A stretch of DNA of 64,000 nucleotides from Geminicoccus sp036263595. GTDB lineage: Bacteria > Pseudomonadota > Alphaproteobacteria > Geminicoccales > Geminicoccaceae. The stretch covers positions 1 through 64,000 of the forward strand of contig NZ_DATAGQ010000093.1 of NCBI RefSeq assembly GCF_036263595.1, written 5' to 3'. Position 1 is the stretch's first letter; each line of letters starts with the position of its first letter. The position numbers and the translations under genes were made by a program. A model generated the notes under the pieces. The model searched no databases, had not been told where the DNA came from, and saw only the letters and a program-made list of their open reading frames with translations. Below are positions 17,546 to 26,073 of the stretch, in pieces.

Positions 17546-18727
17546 TCACGACGCCCTGTGCAGGATCTCACCGATCCGCCTGGCCAGCGGCGCGAGTTCG
17601 CCAGCTTGCAGGCAGATGGGGTTGATCACGAGCCGGCCAGCGGCATGATGCTCGACATCGACCCGTATCGACGGGCTGCCCTCTTCCAGCGCCATCACGA
17701 CCGGCCAGGCCTCGATCGCCAGGTCCAGCCGCAGGAGCGGCACGACGCCCGGGACCAGGGTCGCGTCCAGGAGGGGCAGACCGGCCAGCTCGCAGCGAAG
17801 ATCGACCAGGAGCTCCGTCCAGCGGGACGTGCGGACATCGTCACCCTCGGCCAGGAACAGGTCCAGGGCGGCGAGCAGGCCCACGATCTGCTCCTTGCCG
17901 ACCTTGCAGGGCCGGCCGATGCCATGGGCGGGCAGGCCGCGCAGCCGCCGAAGGTCGATGAAGGCCGGGTCGGGTCGGAACTGTTCCAGCCAGATGTCCA
18001 GGTCCAGCATCTGCAAGGCCGCCGCCATGATCAGGTCCCGGCGTCCGGCCAGGATGCCCGAGGCCTGTGGGCCGCCGATCGCCTTGCCGCCGGAAAAGGC
18101 CACGAGGTCGGCACCCTCGTCGAGAAAGCGCCGGAGATTGGCCGCAGGCGGCAGTTCCGCGGCCGCGTCCACGATCACCGGCACGCCGGCCGCGTGCGCC
18201 ACGTCAGCCACCGCGGGCAGGGAAGGCTGGGCATTGGCGTTGGCCACCCAGAGCACCGCCGCGGTCTGCGGCCCGATCGCGTCGGCGAACTCCCAAGGTT
18301 CGGCGTCGCGCACCCCGGCACCGGCATAGCGGTCCGGCAAGCCCACCTCGACGAGATGGACCCCAGCCGTCCGCACCGCATGGTCGTAGAAATTGCGCTG
18401 CGAGCGCGCGACCACGACCTCGGAACTCATGTCGTCGGTCTGCGGCAGCCGCGCCATCTTTCCCGGGTCCAGGCCGGTGACGCAGGCCGCGGTGCCGAGC
18501 AGCAGTCCTGCGGCCGCCCCGCTGGTGACGAGCCCGGATTCCGCGCCGGTGATGGCTGCGATCCGCTGGGCTGCCACGCCCTGCAGCTCCGCCATGTCGA
18601 CGCAGGCGCTGGCGGCCTCGTTCATGGCGGCCAGGACCTCCGGTCGGATCCGTCCGCCGGAGAGCCGGGTGGCCGGCCCCTTGGCATTGATGATCCGGCG
18701 CACCCCCAGCGTATCGTAGACCGACAT
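17546..18727 (-). CDS. SelA-like PLP-dependent enzyme (fold type I)
   Basis: This 393-residue PLP enzyme is of the selenocysteine-synthase-like / DgaE-like group. The opening YDTLGVRRIINAKGPATRLSGG, with its Ala and Arg spacing, and the PLP lysine in FSGGKAIGGPQ (K215) are characteristic. NANAQPSLPAV and VIVDAAAELPP form the cofactor-binding strands. True SelA acts on seryl-tRNA(Sec) and is usually longer, so a sugar- or amino-acid-lyase role similar to D-glucosaminate-6-phosphate ammonia-lyase is more likely. The ATG at 18727 follows GGGGGCGATC. It heads a five-gene coupled operon with two glycosyltransferases, an unusual setting for this family. Confidence 0.85.
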   Translation of the reverse strand: MSVYDTLGVRRIINAKGPATRLSGGRIRPEVLAAMNEAASACVDMAELQGVAAQRIAAITGAESGLVTSGAAAGLLLGTAACVTGLDPGKMARLPQTDDMSSEVVVARSQRNFYDHAVRTAGVHLVEVGLPDRYAGAGVRDAEPWEFADAIGPQTAAVLWVANANAQPSLPAVADVAHAAGVPVIVDAAAELPPAANLRRFLDEGADLVAFSGGKAIGGPQASGILAGRRDLIMAAALQMLDLDIWLEQFRPDPAFIDLRRLRGLPAHGIGRPCKVGKEQIVGLLAALDLFLAEGDDVRTSRWTELLVDLRCELAGLPLLDATLVPGVVPLLRLDLAIEAWPVVMALEEGSPSIRVDVEHHAAGRLVINPICLQAGELAPLARRIGEILHRAS

Positions 18728-18747
18728 GATCGCCCCCGATCCGTTGC

Positions 18748-19098
18748 TCAGTAGCCGTTGGGGTTGCCTTCGACGATCGTACCGGTGCCGTCCGCCCTGC
18801 CGTCCTTGATCCAGGTCACGTTCGTCCCGTGGATCTCGACCTGCCAGCAGGAGGCCGGCTCGTGGCCGTAGCTGAAGCACATCTGGTCGTTCTCGATCGT
18901 CCAGCTGCCGGTATAGTCCTTGCCGTGGATCTTGCCGTCCTTGGCGTAGAACTCGGTATAGCGGCCGGACACGGCCATCTCGCCCTGGACGGTATGACCG
19001 ACGATCGCCGCCTCGATCGCTGCACCGTCGGCCGGCGCGGCTTGCGCCGCCGCTGCCGCCATCAGCAGGCAAGACGATCCGGCGAGGAACTTGAGCAT
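18748..19098 (-). CDS. Small secreted protein, DUF995-like
   Basis: This 116-residue protein has a clear signal peptide (MLKFLAGSSCLLMAAAAAQA, cleaved before AP). The mature part has GHTVQGE, GRYTEFYAKDGKIHGKDYTGSW, FSYGHEPASCWQV and KDG...GTIVEGNPNGY as a succession of beta strands. Two cysteines (in MCFSYG and SCWQV) could form a disulfide. The pattern of a K-D-G turn, W and C-W looks like DUF995-type periplasmic proteins of alphaproteobacteria, which have no known activity. AGAGG lies before the ATG. It ends 20 bases before the PLP-enzyme start and may be its operon leader. Confidence 0.8.
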   Translation of the reverse strand: MLKFLAGSSCLLMAAAAAQAAPADGAAIEAAIVGHTVQGEMAVSGRYTEFYAKDGKIHGKDYTGSWTIENDQMCFSYGHEPASCWQVEIHGTNVTWIKDGRADGTGTIVEGNPNGY

Positions 19099-19264
19099 CG
19101 TGTACCTCTTGGGCTGGCGGGACAGAGGGTTAGGCGTCGTGCCGGTAGCTGACAAGCAAGGGCCTCTGTCGTGATCGATGAGGCCACCCGGCGGGACGGA
19201 CAAGCCCCGACGTCCAAGGTGAGCTAATGCAGCGTGAACTGCGCTGCTGGTGGTGACAGGATCC

Positions 19265-20665
19265 ATGTTGATCAGCGTCTTCGACCTTTTCAAGATCGGG
19301 ATCGGGCCGTCGTCCTCGCATACGGTAGGGCCGATGCGGGCCGCGCGGACGTTCGCCGTCGGCCTGGAGGAGGCCAACCTTCTCGAGCGGACGGCCGCTG
19401 TCAGGGCGGAGCTGTTCGGCTCGCTGGGGGCGACCGGGGTCGGCCACGGGTCCAACAAGGCGGTGATGCTGGGGCTGGAAGGCGAGGAGCCCGAGCGGGT
19501 GGACGTCGACAGGATCCCGATGCGCATCGCGGGGATCCGGGCCGCCCGCAGTCTTTCCCTGCTTAGCCGGCATCCGGTGCCGTTCGAGGAAGGCCGGCAC
19601 CTCGTCCTCCATCGCAAGCGGAGCCTGCCCTTCCATCCCAACGGGATGCGCTTTGCCGCGCTCGACGAGGTCGGGGGCGAACTGCATGCCACCGCCTACT
19701 ACTCCGTCGGCGGCGGGTTCGTCCTGAACGAGGCCGAGACCGGGGACGACCGAATCGTGCCCGACCGCACGCCGCTGCGCCACCCGTTCACCACCGGCGA
19801 CCGCCTGCTCGAGATCTGCGCGCAGACCGGGTCGGCCATCAGCCAAGTCATGCTGCAGAACGAGCTGGCATGGCGGAGCGAGGCCGAGATCCGCGCCCGG
19901 CTGCTCGAGATCTGGCAGGTCATGCAGGACTGCGTGCGCCATGGCTGCGCGCGCGAGGGGACCTTGCCCGGCGGGCTGAAGGTCCGGCGGCGGGCGCGTG
20001 TCCTCTACGAGAAGCTCCTGGCCGAGCGCGAGCGGGCCCTGGTCGATCCGCTGACGGTCATGGACTGGGTCAACCTGTACGCGCTGGCGGTGAACGAGGA
20101 GAACGCCGCCGGCGGCCGGGTCGTGACGGCGCCTACCAACGGTGCCGCCGGCATCGTGCCGGCCGTGCTGCACTACTATGCGCGGTTCGTCCCCGGCGCC
20201 TCGGACGACGGCGTCGTCCGCTTCCTCCTGACGGCGGGGGCCATCGGCATCCTGTTCAAGGAGAATGCCTCCATCTCCGGCGCGGAGGTCGGCTGCCAGG
20301 GCGAGGTCGGCTCGGCCTGCTCGATGGCGGCGGCGGGGCTGGCCGAGGTGATGGGCGGCACGCCGCGCCAGGTCGAGAACGCCGCCGAGATCGCGATGGA
20401 GCATAATCTCGGCCTGACCTGCGATCCCATTGGCGGCCTCGTGCAGATCCCCTGCATCGAGCGCAACGCCATGGCCTCGGTGAAGGCGATCAACGCTGCC
20501 CGGATGGCCCTGCGCGGCGACGGCGAGCACTTCGTCAGCCTGGACAAGGTGATCCGCACGATGCGCGACACCGGCGCCGACATGAAGACCAAGTACAAGG
20601 AGACGGCCCGCGGCGGCCTTGCCGTGAACGTGCTGGAAGTCCCGGTCAACGTGGTCGACTGCTGA
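19265..20665 (+). CDS. sdaA: L-serine ammonia-lyase (iron-sulfur dependent)
   Basis: This enzyme converts L-serine to pyruvate and ammonia in the cytoplasm. The 466 residues include the N-terminal ISVFDLFKIGIGPSSSHTVGPM, the SGAEVGCQGEVGSACSMAA region with two cluster cysteines, and the LTCDPIGGLVQIPCIERN region with the third. This is the complete single-chain SdaA plan with a [4Fe-4S] cluster. ATG 19265 fits family N-termini best; in-frame GTG codons at 19250 and 19253 are alternatives. It stands alone, divergent from the small secreted protein gene, and a weak terminator follows. Confidence 0.95.
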   Translation: MLISVFDLFKIGIGPSSSHTVGPMRAARTFAVGLEEANLLERTAAVRAELFGSLGATGVGHGSNKAVMLGLEGEEPERVDVDRIPMRIAGIRAARSLSLLSRHPVPFEEGRHLVLHRKRSLPFHPNGMRFAALDEVGGELHATAYYSVGGGFVLNEAETGDDRIVPDRTPLRHPFTTGDRLLEICAQTGSAISQVMLQNELAWRSEAEIRARLLEIWQVMQDCVRHGCAREGTLPGGLKVRRRARVLYEKLLAERERALVDPLTVMDWVNLYALAVNEENAAGGRVVTAPTNGAAGIVPAVLHYYARFVPGASDDGVVRFLLTAGAIGILFKENASISGAEVGCQGEVGSACSMAAAGLAEVMGGTPRQVENAAEIAMEHNLGLTCDPIGGLVQIPCIERNAMASVKAINAARMALRGDGEHFVSLDKVIRTMRDTGADMKTKYKETARGGLAVNVLEVPVNVVDC

Positions 20666-20668
20666 TCC

Positions 20669-20701
20669 CCGACCCTGCGCGAAGGCGTCGGCTTCTTTCT
20701 C
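20669..20701 (+). terminator. Possible terminator after sdaA
   Basis: Short arms CCGAC (20669-20673) and GTCGG (20687-20691), extended by a bulged CC-GG pairing, are followed by the pyrimidine-rich CTTCTTTCTC. It lies four bases past the sdaA stop. The stem is modest, so the call is tentative. Confidence 0.4.
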
Positions 20702-20880
20702 GCTCCGGCAGACCAGTTTCTGGTGAAACTCTGCCCGACGACGTGGTATGATGTACAAACGGGCGCACCAAGACGCCTGTGCGCAAGAAACGTCCCTGTC
20801 GGTACACTGGGCAGGCGGCGGCGGTGTCCGCGCGCCGCCGCCGCCTCGACCCCTGCGACGATCGTCTGTACGATCGCGCC

Positions 20881-21354
20881 ATGGACGACGCTTCGCCCAT
20901 CGACCGCATTCGCCGGCTGCTCGGACCGGACCACACCGTCGTCACCTTCGATGCCAGCACCGCCACCTCCGCCCAGGCGGCGCAAGCGATCGGCTGCGAT
21001 GTCGCCCAGATCGCGAAGTCGCTGGTCTTCCGGGCGAAGAGTGGCCGCTCGGTGCTGGTCGTGGCGTCGGGCACGAACCGGGTCGACGAGAAGAAGGTCG
21101 GCATGCTGCTCGGCGAGAAGATCAGCCGGGCGGACCCCGACTTCGTGCTGGCCAGGACCGGCTACCCGATAGGCGGCGTGGCGCCCATCGGGCATCTGGA
21201 GCCGCCCCATGTCCTGCTCGACGCGGACCTGCAGGCTTTTGCCACGATCTGGGCCGCGGCCGGCGCGTCCAACGCGGTGTTCGCCCTGACACCGTCCGAC
21301 CTGGAACGCCTGACCGGCGGGCGCTTTGCCGACGTCGCAAGGGCCCCTGGCTGA
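20881..21354 (+). CDS. YbaK/EbsC-type aminoacyl-tRNA deacylase
   Basis: This 157-residue single-domain protein of the YbaK/ProX editing family hydrolyses mischarged tRNAs, most often Cys- or Ala-tRNA(Pro). Landmarks are TATSAQAAQAIGCDVAQIAKSLVFR with the conserved lysine, VLVVASGTNRVDEKK, the glycine loop GYPIGGVAPIGH and VLLDADL. The start at ATG 20881 agrees with family length; 34 upstream codons are basic and unlike the family. It stands between sdaA and the broken SDR gene. Confidence 0.9.
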   Translation: MDDASPIDRIRRLLGPDHTVVTFDASTATSAQAAQAIGCDVAQIAKSLVFRAKSGRSVLVVASGTNRVDEKKVGMLLGEKISRADPDFVLARTGYPIGGVAPIGHLEPPHVLLDADLQAFATIWAAAGASNAVFALTPSDLERLTGGRFADVARAPG

Positions 21355-21450
21355 ACCGGATCAACCGGAACCCCGGGGGATCCTGGCCCCCCAGCCTTCG
21401 GTGCTTCTATGCTCGTCAGGTCCGGAAGGCAGCCGGCGGGAGAGGGCTGA

Positions 21451-22241
21451 ATGGCTGGGACGAAGACCATCCTCGTCACAGGTGCCACCGGCGGCATCGG
21501 CCGCGCCGTCTGCGCGCGGCTGGCAGCCTCGGGTTGCTCGCTCCTTCTCGCTTCCCGTGACGCCGAAAAGCTTCGTCTGCTCGGCCAGGAATTGTCGGCC
21601 ACCCGGTCCGGCACCTTCTCTTGGCTCCCCGTGGACATGACCAGCGATGCATCGTCGAGGCGCTCGGGCGCGAGTTGCGCGTACGAGGCAGCATCCTGGA
21701 CGGTGCTGTCCTGATGCCGCCGCAGCCGCATGCGACCGCCGATCCCTTGCCCGGCAACGAGGCCTGGCGCGAGATCTTCCAGGGCAGCTTCGTCGGCCCG
21801 CTGGCCCTCCTCAAGGCGGCGATCGCAGCCATGCGGCCAGATCCCGCGAGCGGGCGGCGCTGCAAGATCGTCGTCGTCTCCGGCATCTCCTCGGCCCAGG
21901 TGCTGGGCCATTACGCCACGAGCAACGTCATCCGCTGCGCCTGGCTGGCCGAGGCCAAGACACTCGCCTTCGCGCTGGGCGAGCGCGGGATCCACGTCAA
22001 CACCCTGTCGCTGGGTGGCACGCTGTCGCCCTGGTACGTGGCCGGCATCGAGCGCCGTGCCGCCGCTGCCGGGGTCAGCTACGACGAGCGGCTGGGCGAG
22101 GAGACCGCGAACGTTCCGCTGCGCAAGTACGGCACGCCCGACGAGGTGGCCCTGGCCGTGGAGGGGCTGCTGTCATCCCTGTCCGACCACATGACCGGCC
22201 TGAACATCCTGCACGACGGCGGATTCACGCGCGCGTACTGA
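21451..22241 (+). pseudogene. Short-chain dehydrogenase/reductase gene broken by a one-base deletion
   Basis: The first part (from ATG 21451, after GGGAG) encodes TILVTGATGGIGRAVCARL, a classic Rossmann start. The remainder, in another frame, encodes VEALGRELRVRGSILDG through HVNTLSLGGTLS to FTRAY. The frames join if one base is restored after the GATGC ending at 21650, giving D-A-(x)-V-E-A-L-G-R-E-L. As it stands, translation stops at 21714. The catalytic YxxxK also reads Y-A-T-S-N, so the lysine is missing. The gene is therefore a decaying or non-catalytic SDR, or the frameshift is an assembly error. If intact it would encode about 263 residues. Confidence 0.75.
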
Positions 22242-22262
22242 CGGTCGGCGCGCCGTGCCGCC

Positions 22263-23060
22263 TCAGCCCTGGCGATAGCGCTCCGCCGGCTGGTTGCTTG
22301 AGACGAGTGCGGCCACCGCGTCGCGCGCCTGCTCCAGGCTCTCCCAGTCGTTGAGGTTCGGCAGCGAGGGGATGCAGACGACCTCGCCCTGGTCGAGCCC
22401 GGCCAGCGAGGCGTCCACCAGGTCCTCGGGCGTCATCACCATCTCCGGCGGGTAGCGGTGGACGTCGAGGCCGGCCGCCTCGTGGAACTCGCTGCTGACC
22501 AGGCCCGGGCACAGCGCCTGCAGCCGGATGCCGTGGCGTGCGACCTCCTCGTGCAGCGTCCGGGTGAAATGCAGGACGAACGCCTTCGATCCGCTATAGG
22601 CGGCCGTGCCCGGCAACTGCATGAAGGTCAGGCCTGAAGAGACGTTGATGATCGATCCGCTGCCCTTGGCGAGCATGCCCGGCAGGGCCGCCCGGGTCAG
22701 CCGGGCCAGCGCCGTCACGTTGACCATCAGCATGCGGTCGATCTCGCCGGGATCCGCGTCGGCCAACGGTCCGGGCACGGTGAACCCGGCATTGTTGACC
22801 AGCATGCCCAGCCGGGCCTCGGCCTGGACGGCCGCCTCGACCTCCAGCAGGCCCGTTGGATCGGCAAGATCGGCGGCAATGATCCGCACCTTGGCGGCAG
22901 TGGCCTGCCGGATCTCGGCCGAGAGCCGTTCCAGGCGTTCTTCCCGCCGTGCCACCAGGATCAGGTCGTGGCCGCGCTCGGCGAGCCTGCGGGCGAACAC
23001 GGCACCGATGCCGGCGGAGGCGCCCGTGACCAGGGCCGATGTCCTGCTCGTCTCGCTCAT
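22263..23060 (-). CDS. Short-chain dehydrogenase/reductase
   Basis: This 265-residue NAD(P)-dependent oxidoreductase of the classical SDR family is complete. It has the cofactor loop TGASAGIG at 12-19, NNAG at 89-92, the catalytic serine in INVSSG, and the Y155-S-G-S-K159 pair. The basic RREERLERL after the second strand suggests NADP(H) preference. LFH-type substrate loops are not informative, so the substrate is unknown. It converges with the broken SDR gene and is divergent from the GMC oxidoreductase gene. Confidence 0.93.
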   Translation of the reverse strand: MSETSRTSALVTGASAGIGAVFARRLAERGHDLILVARREERLERLSAEIRQATAAKVRIIAADLADPTGLLEVEAAVQAEARLGMLVNNAGFTVPGPLADADPGEIDRMLMVNVTALARLTRAALPGMLAKGSGSIINVSSGLTFMQLPGTAAYSGSKAFVLHFTRTLHEEVARHGIRLQALCPGLVSSEFHEAAGLDVHRYPPEMVMTPEDLVDASLAGLDQGEVVCIPSLPNLNDWESLEQARDAVAALVSSNQPAERYRQG

Positions 23061-23164
23061 CGACCGCTCCCGGGCTTCCTGCTGCCGTCGGCGAGCAATG
23101 TGGCACCTTGAACCGGCTGGGCAACCCCGCCACTGATCAGCGCAAGCATGGGAGGTGAGAAGCA

Positions 23165-24766
23165 GTGTCGGTGGATCTGGGCGAGTTCGACTATGTCATC
23201 ATCGGTGCCGGCTCGGCCGGCTGCGCGCTCGCCAACCGGCTGTCCGCCGATCCGGCCACGCGGGTCTGCCTGCTGGAGGCGGGCGGCGAGGACAACTGGA
23301 TCTGGATCCACATTCCGATCGGCTATCTCTACACCCAGATGAACGCCCGGACCGACTGGTGCCTGCGCACCGAGCCGGAGCCGGGCCTCAACGGCCGCGT
23401 CCTGAACTATCCGCGCGGCAAGGTGCTGGGCGGCTGCTCGGCCATCAACGGCATGATCTACATGCGCGGCCAGGCCGCCGATTACGACCACTGGCGCCAG
23501 CTCGGCAACGAGGGCTGGGGCTGGGACGACGTCCTGCCCTTCTTCAAGCGCTCGGAGGACTTCGCAGGCGGCGCCTCCGACCTGCACGGTGCCGGGGGCG
23601 AGTGGCGGGTCGAGAACCCGCGGATCTCCTGGCCGATCCTGGATGCGTTCCGCGACGCGGCCGAGCAGGCCGGCATCCCGAAGACCGACGACTTCAATAC
23701 CGGCGACAACGAGGGCTGCGGCTACTTCCAGGTCAACCAGAAGAAGGGCGTGCGCTGGACCAGCGCCAAGGCCTTCCTGCGGCCGGTCAAGGGCCGCCGC
23801 AACCTCCAGGTCGTGACCAAGGCGGAAGCGCGCAACCTCCTGTTCTCCGGACGGCGCTGCATCGGCGTGGCGCTGACCGACGGGCGGACCGTGCGGGCGC
23901 GCCGGGAAGTCGTGTCCTGCGCCGGCGCGGTGATGAGCCCGGTCATCCTGCAGCGCTCCGGGATCGGTCCCGGCGAATGGCTGAAGGAGGCCGGCATCGA
24001 CGTCCGCCACGACCTGCCGGGCGTAGGCCGCAACCTGCAGGACCATCTGCAGCTCCGCCTCGTCTACACCGTCCAGGGCATCGGCACGCTGAACGAGCGG
24101 GTGGGCTCGCTGGTCCAGCGCGGCAGGATGGGGCTGGAATATGCCCTGTTCCGCAAGGGCCCGCTCACCATGGCGCCCTCGCAACTGGGTGCCTTCACCC
24201 GCTCCGACCCGCGCTACGCCACGCCCAACATCGAGTTCCATGTCCAGCCGCTCTCGCTCGACAAGTTCGGCGAGCCCCTGCACCCGTTCCCGGCATTCAC
24301 CGCCTCGGTCTGCAACCTGCGTCCGACCAGCCGCGGCGACATCCGGGTGAAGTCTCCCGATCCCGGCGCCGCCCCCTCGATCCGCCCGAACTACCTGTCC
24401 ACCGAGGAGGACCAGCAGGTCGCGGCGGACTGCATCCGGGTCACGCGGAAGATCTGTGCGGCCCCGGCCCTGGCGCGCTATGTCACCGGCGAGATGAAGC
24501 CCGGCCTCCAGGTGCAGGACCAGGACGACCTGGTGCACGCTGCGGGGGACCTCGGCACCACGATCTTCCACCCGGTGGGCACCTGCAAGATGGGGTCCTC
24601 GACCGACAGCACGGCCGTCGTCTCGCCGACGCTCCAGGTGCACGGCCTCGAGAACCTGCGCATCGTCGACGCGTCGATCATGCCGACCATCACGTCTGGC
24701 AACACCAACAGCCCCAGCATCATGATCGCCGAGCGCGCCGCCGCGATCATGCTGGGGCAGGGCTGA
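23165..24766 (+). CDS. GMC-family FAD oxidoreductase (alcohol/choline dehydrogenase-like)
   Basis: This 533-residue flavoenzyme oxidises an alcohol. It shows the FAD loop VIIGAGSAGCALANRL at 11-26, LLEAGGED, the GMC signature around PRGKVLGGCSAINGMIYMRG and the second signature GAVMSPVILQRSGIGP. The active-site His lies in FHPVGTCKMG and the partner position in SGNTNSPSIM. The GTG start at 23165 is preceded by GGGAGGTGAGA. The protein matches the choline-dehydrogenase-like subgroup, but no betaine genes are adjacent, so the natural alcohol is open. A GNAT gene follows by 17 bases. Confidence 0.93.
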   Translation: MSVDLGEFDYVIIGAGSAGCALANRLSADPATRVCLLEAGGEDNWIWIHIPIGYLYTQMNARTDWCLRTEPEPGLNGRVLNYPRGKVLGGCSAINGMIYMRGQAADYDHWRQLGNEGWGWDDVLPFFKRSEDFAGGASDLHGAGGEWRVENPRISWPILDAFRDAAEQAGIPKTDDFNTGDNEGCGYFQVNQKKGVRWTSAKAFLRPVKGRRNLQVVTKAEARNLLFSGRRCIGVALTDGRTVRARREVVSCAGAVMSPVILQRSGIGPGEWLKEAGIDVRHDLPGVGRNLQDHLQLRLVYTVQGIGTLNERVGSLVQRGRMGLEYALFRKGPLTMAPSQLGAFTRSDPRYATPNIEFHVQPLSLDKFGEPLHPFPAFTASVCNLRPTSRGDIRVKSPDPGAAPSIRPNYLSTEEDQQVAADCIRVTRKICAAPALARYVTGEMKPGLQVQDQDDLVHAAGDLGTTIFHPVGTCKMGSSTDSTAVVSPTLQVHGLENLRIVDASIMPTITSGNTNSPSIMIAERAAAIMLGQG

Positions 24767-24783
24767 GCCGGGGGCCGGGCCGG

Positions 24784-25293
24784 ATGGAGGGGCTGGTCAT
24801 CCACCGGGAGCAGCCTGCCGACCAGGATGCCATCGGCGCCGTTCTCGCTGCCGCCTTCGCCGGCCATCCGCACAGCCACGGCGCCGAGCCCTCCATCGTG
24901 GCGGCCCTGCGCGAGCAGGCAGCACTGGCCCTGTCGCTGGTCGCGGTGGGTGGCGGCCATGTGCTGGGCTGCCTGGCCTTCTCGCCCGTCGTGATCGCGG
25001 ACGGCAGCACCGGCTGGTACGGCCTTGGCCCGCTTGCCGTTCAGCCGGCCTGCCAGGGACGCGGGATCGCGACGGCCCTGGTGACGGAGGGGCTACGGCA
25101 GATCCGGGGCGAGGGTGCCGCGGGTTGCATCGTCCTTGGCGAGCCCGCCTATTACGGCCGCTTCGGCTTTCGTGCCGGCACAGGCCTCTCGCTGCCCGGG
25201 GTGCCGGCGTCCTACTTCATGGCCCTGCCGTTCGGCGCGTCCATCCCCACAGGCGAAGTCCGCTACCACCCGGCCTTTTTGGCACAAGCCTGA
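24784..25293 (+). CDS. GNAT-family N-acetyltransferase (YhbS-like)
   Basis: This 169-residue acetyl-CoA-dependent acyltransferase has the acetyl-CoA loop VQPACQGRGIATALV and the following GCIVLGEPAYYGRFGF strand typical of YhbS-type members. The C-terminal YFMALPFG completes the fold. ATG 24784 lies 17 bases after the GMC gene, so the two are probably co-transcribed. The acceptor substrate is unknown; members of this group may act on proteins or small metabolites. Confidence 0.88.
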   Translation: MEGLVIHREQPADQDAIGAVLAAAFAGHPHSHGAEPSIVAALREQAALALSLVAVGGGHVLGCLAFSPVVIADGSTGWYGLGPLAVQPACQGRGIATALVTEGLRQIRGEGAAGCIVLGEPAYYGRFGFRAGTGLSLPGVPASYFMALPFGASIPTGEVRYHPAFLAQA

Positions 25294-25410
25294 CATTTCC
25301 GGATCTGCATGGACGGAGCGAGCTGAAAACTCTTGTGCAATGCAGTGAAGTCTCTTGCCGGCACTGGCGTTGCCGGTCCAGTAACTGCCGAACACCACTT
25401 GGGAAATCTC

Positions 25411-25851
25411 ATGCTGGCTGCCTTGAGCTTCCTCATGGGCCTCGCCCTAGCGGGCTATGGCGCGGCTCGATGGTTCCGCGAACGCGAGGACGCGGTCCTG
25501 GCCGAGATCGGCGAGCATTACGAGCGTCGCCAGCGGCTGATGCTCGCCCGGATCGACGAGGGCGACCAGGCACTTTTGGCCGCCTATGCGGACCTGGACC
25601 GGCTGGAGAGCCAGAAGTCGCATGTCGAGCATCGGCTGGCCGAGGCTCGCAGCGAGCTGGATGCGGCGCTGGCCACGAGAGCCACGCTCGAGCAGATCCT
25701 GGAGCGGCGCACCGCCGCGCTGGCCACGGTCGAAGTCCAGCTGGACCGGCTGCGGCGCCAGAAGCTGGAGCAACAGGACGGCCTGCCTGCAAAGCCAGCG
25801 GGCGAACGTCATGGCCAGGAGGCCAAGGTCCTGGTCGAGCAGGGCCGCTAG
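25411..25851 (+). CDS. Small membrane-anchored coiled-coil protein
   Basis: This 146-residue protein of unknown function has one N-terminal hydrophobic helix (LAALSFLMGLALAGYGAA). About 95 residues of charged helix rich in Glu, Arg, Ala and Leu follow with heptad-like spacing, for example YADLDRLESQKSHVEHRLAEA split across turns. The C-terminus is polar. ATG 25411 follows TGGGAAATCTC; an upstream frame of 26 codons is possible. The design resembles membrane-tethered coiled-coil proteins, but I find no family. It is a single gene before the acyltransferase gene. Confidence 0.6.
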   Translation: MLAALSFLMGLALAGYGAARWFREREDAVLAEIGEHYERRQRLMLARIDEGDQALLAAYADLDRLESQKSHVEHRLAEARSELDAALATRATLEQILERRTAALATVEVQLDRLRRQKLEQQDGLPAKPAGERHGQEAKVLVEQGR

Positions 25852-26073
25852 GGCCAAAGCGGCGGGCGGTGGCCGCGACCGGGCGACGCATCCCGGGCAA
25901 AATCGATCGGCCGCGTCCATGGGTGACCCGGATGTGAAGCCGCCTGTGCTTGCCATGTGGCTGCAGATCCGCGATTTTGATGGCGGTTCATCGGATATCC
26001 GCCTTCTGCCAGCGCGCGCCATACCCTGGCAGCCCGTCCTTCCCGCCGGCGGCGTCGGCCCGGAGCAAGCGTC

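Noticed and set aside
17546..18727. Calling the PLP enzyme a true selenocysteine synthase
   Set aside because: It is shorter than typical SelA, there is no selB or tRNA(Sec) nearby, and the context is glycosylation; only the fold-level relation is supported.
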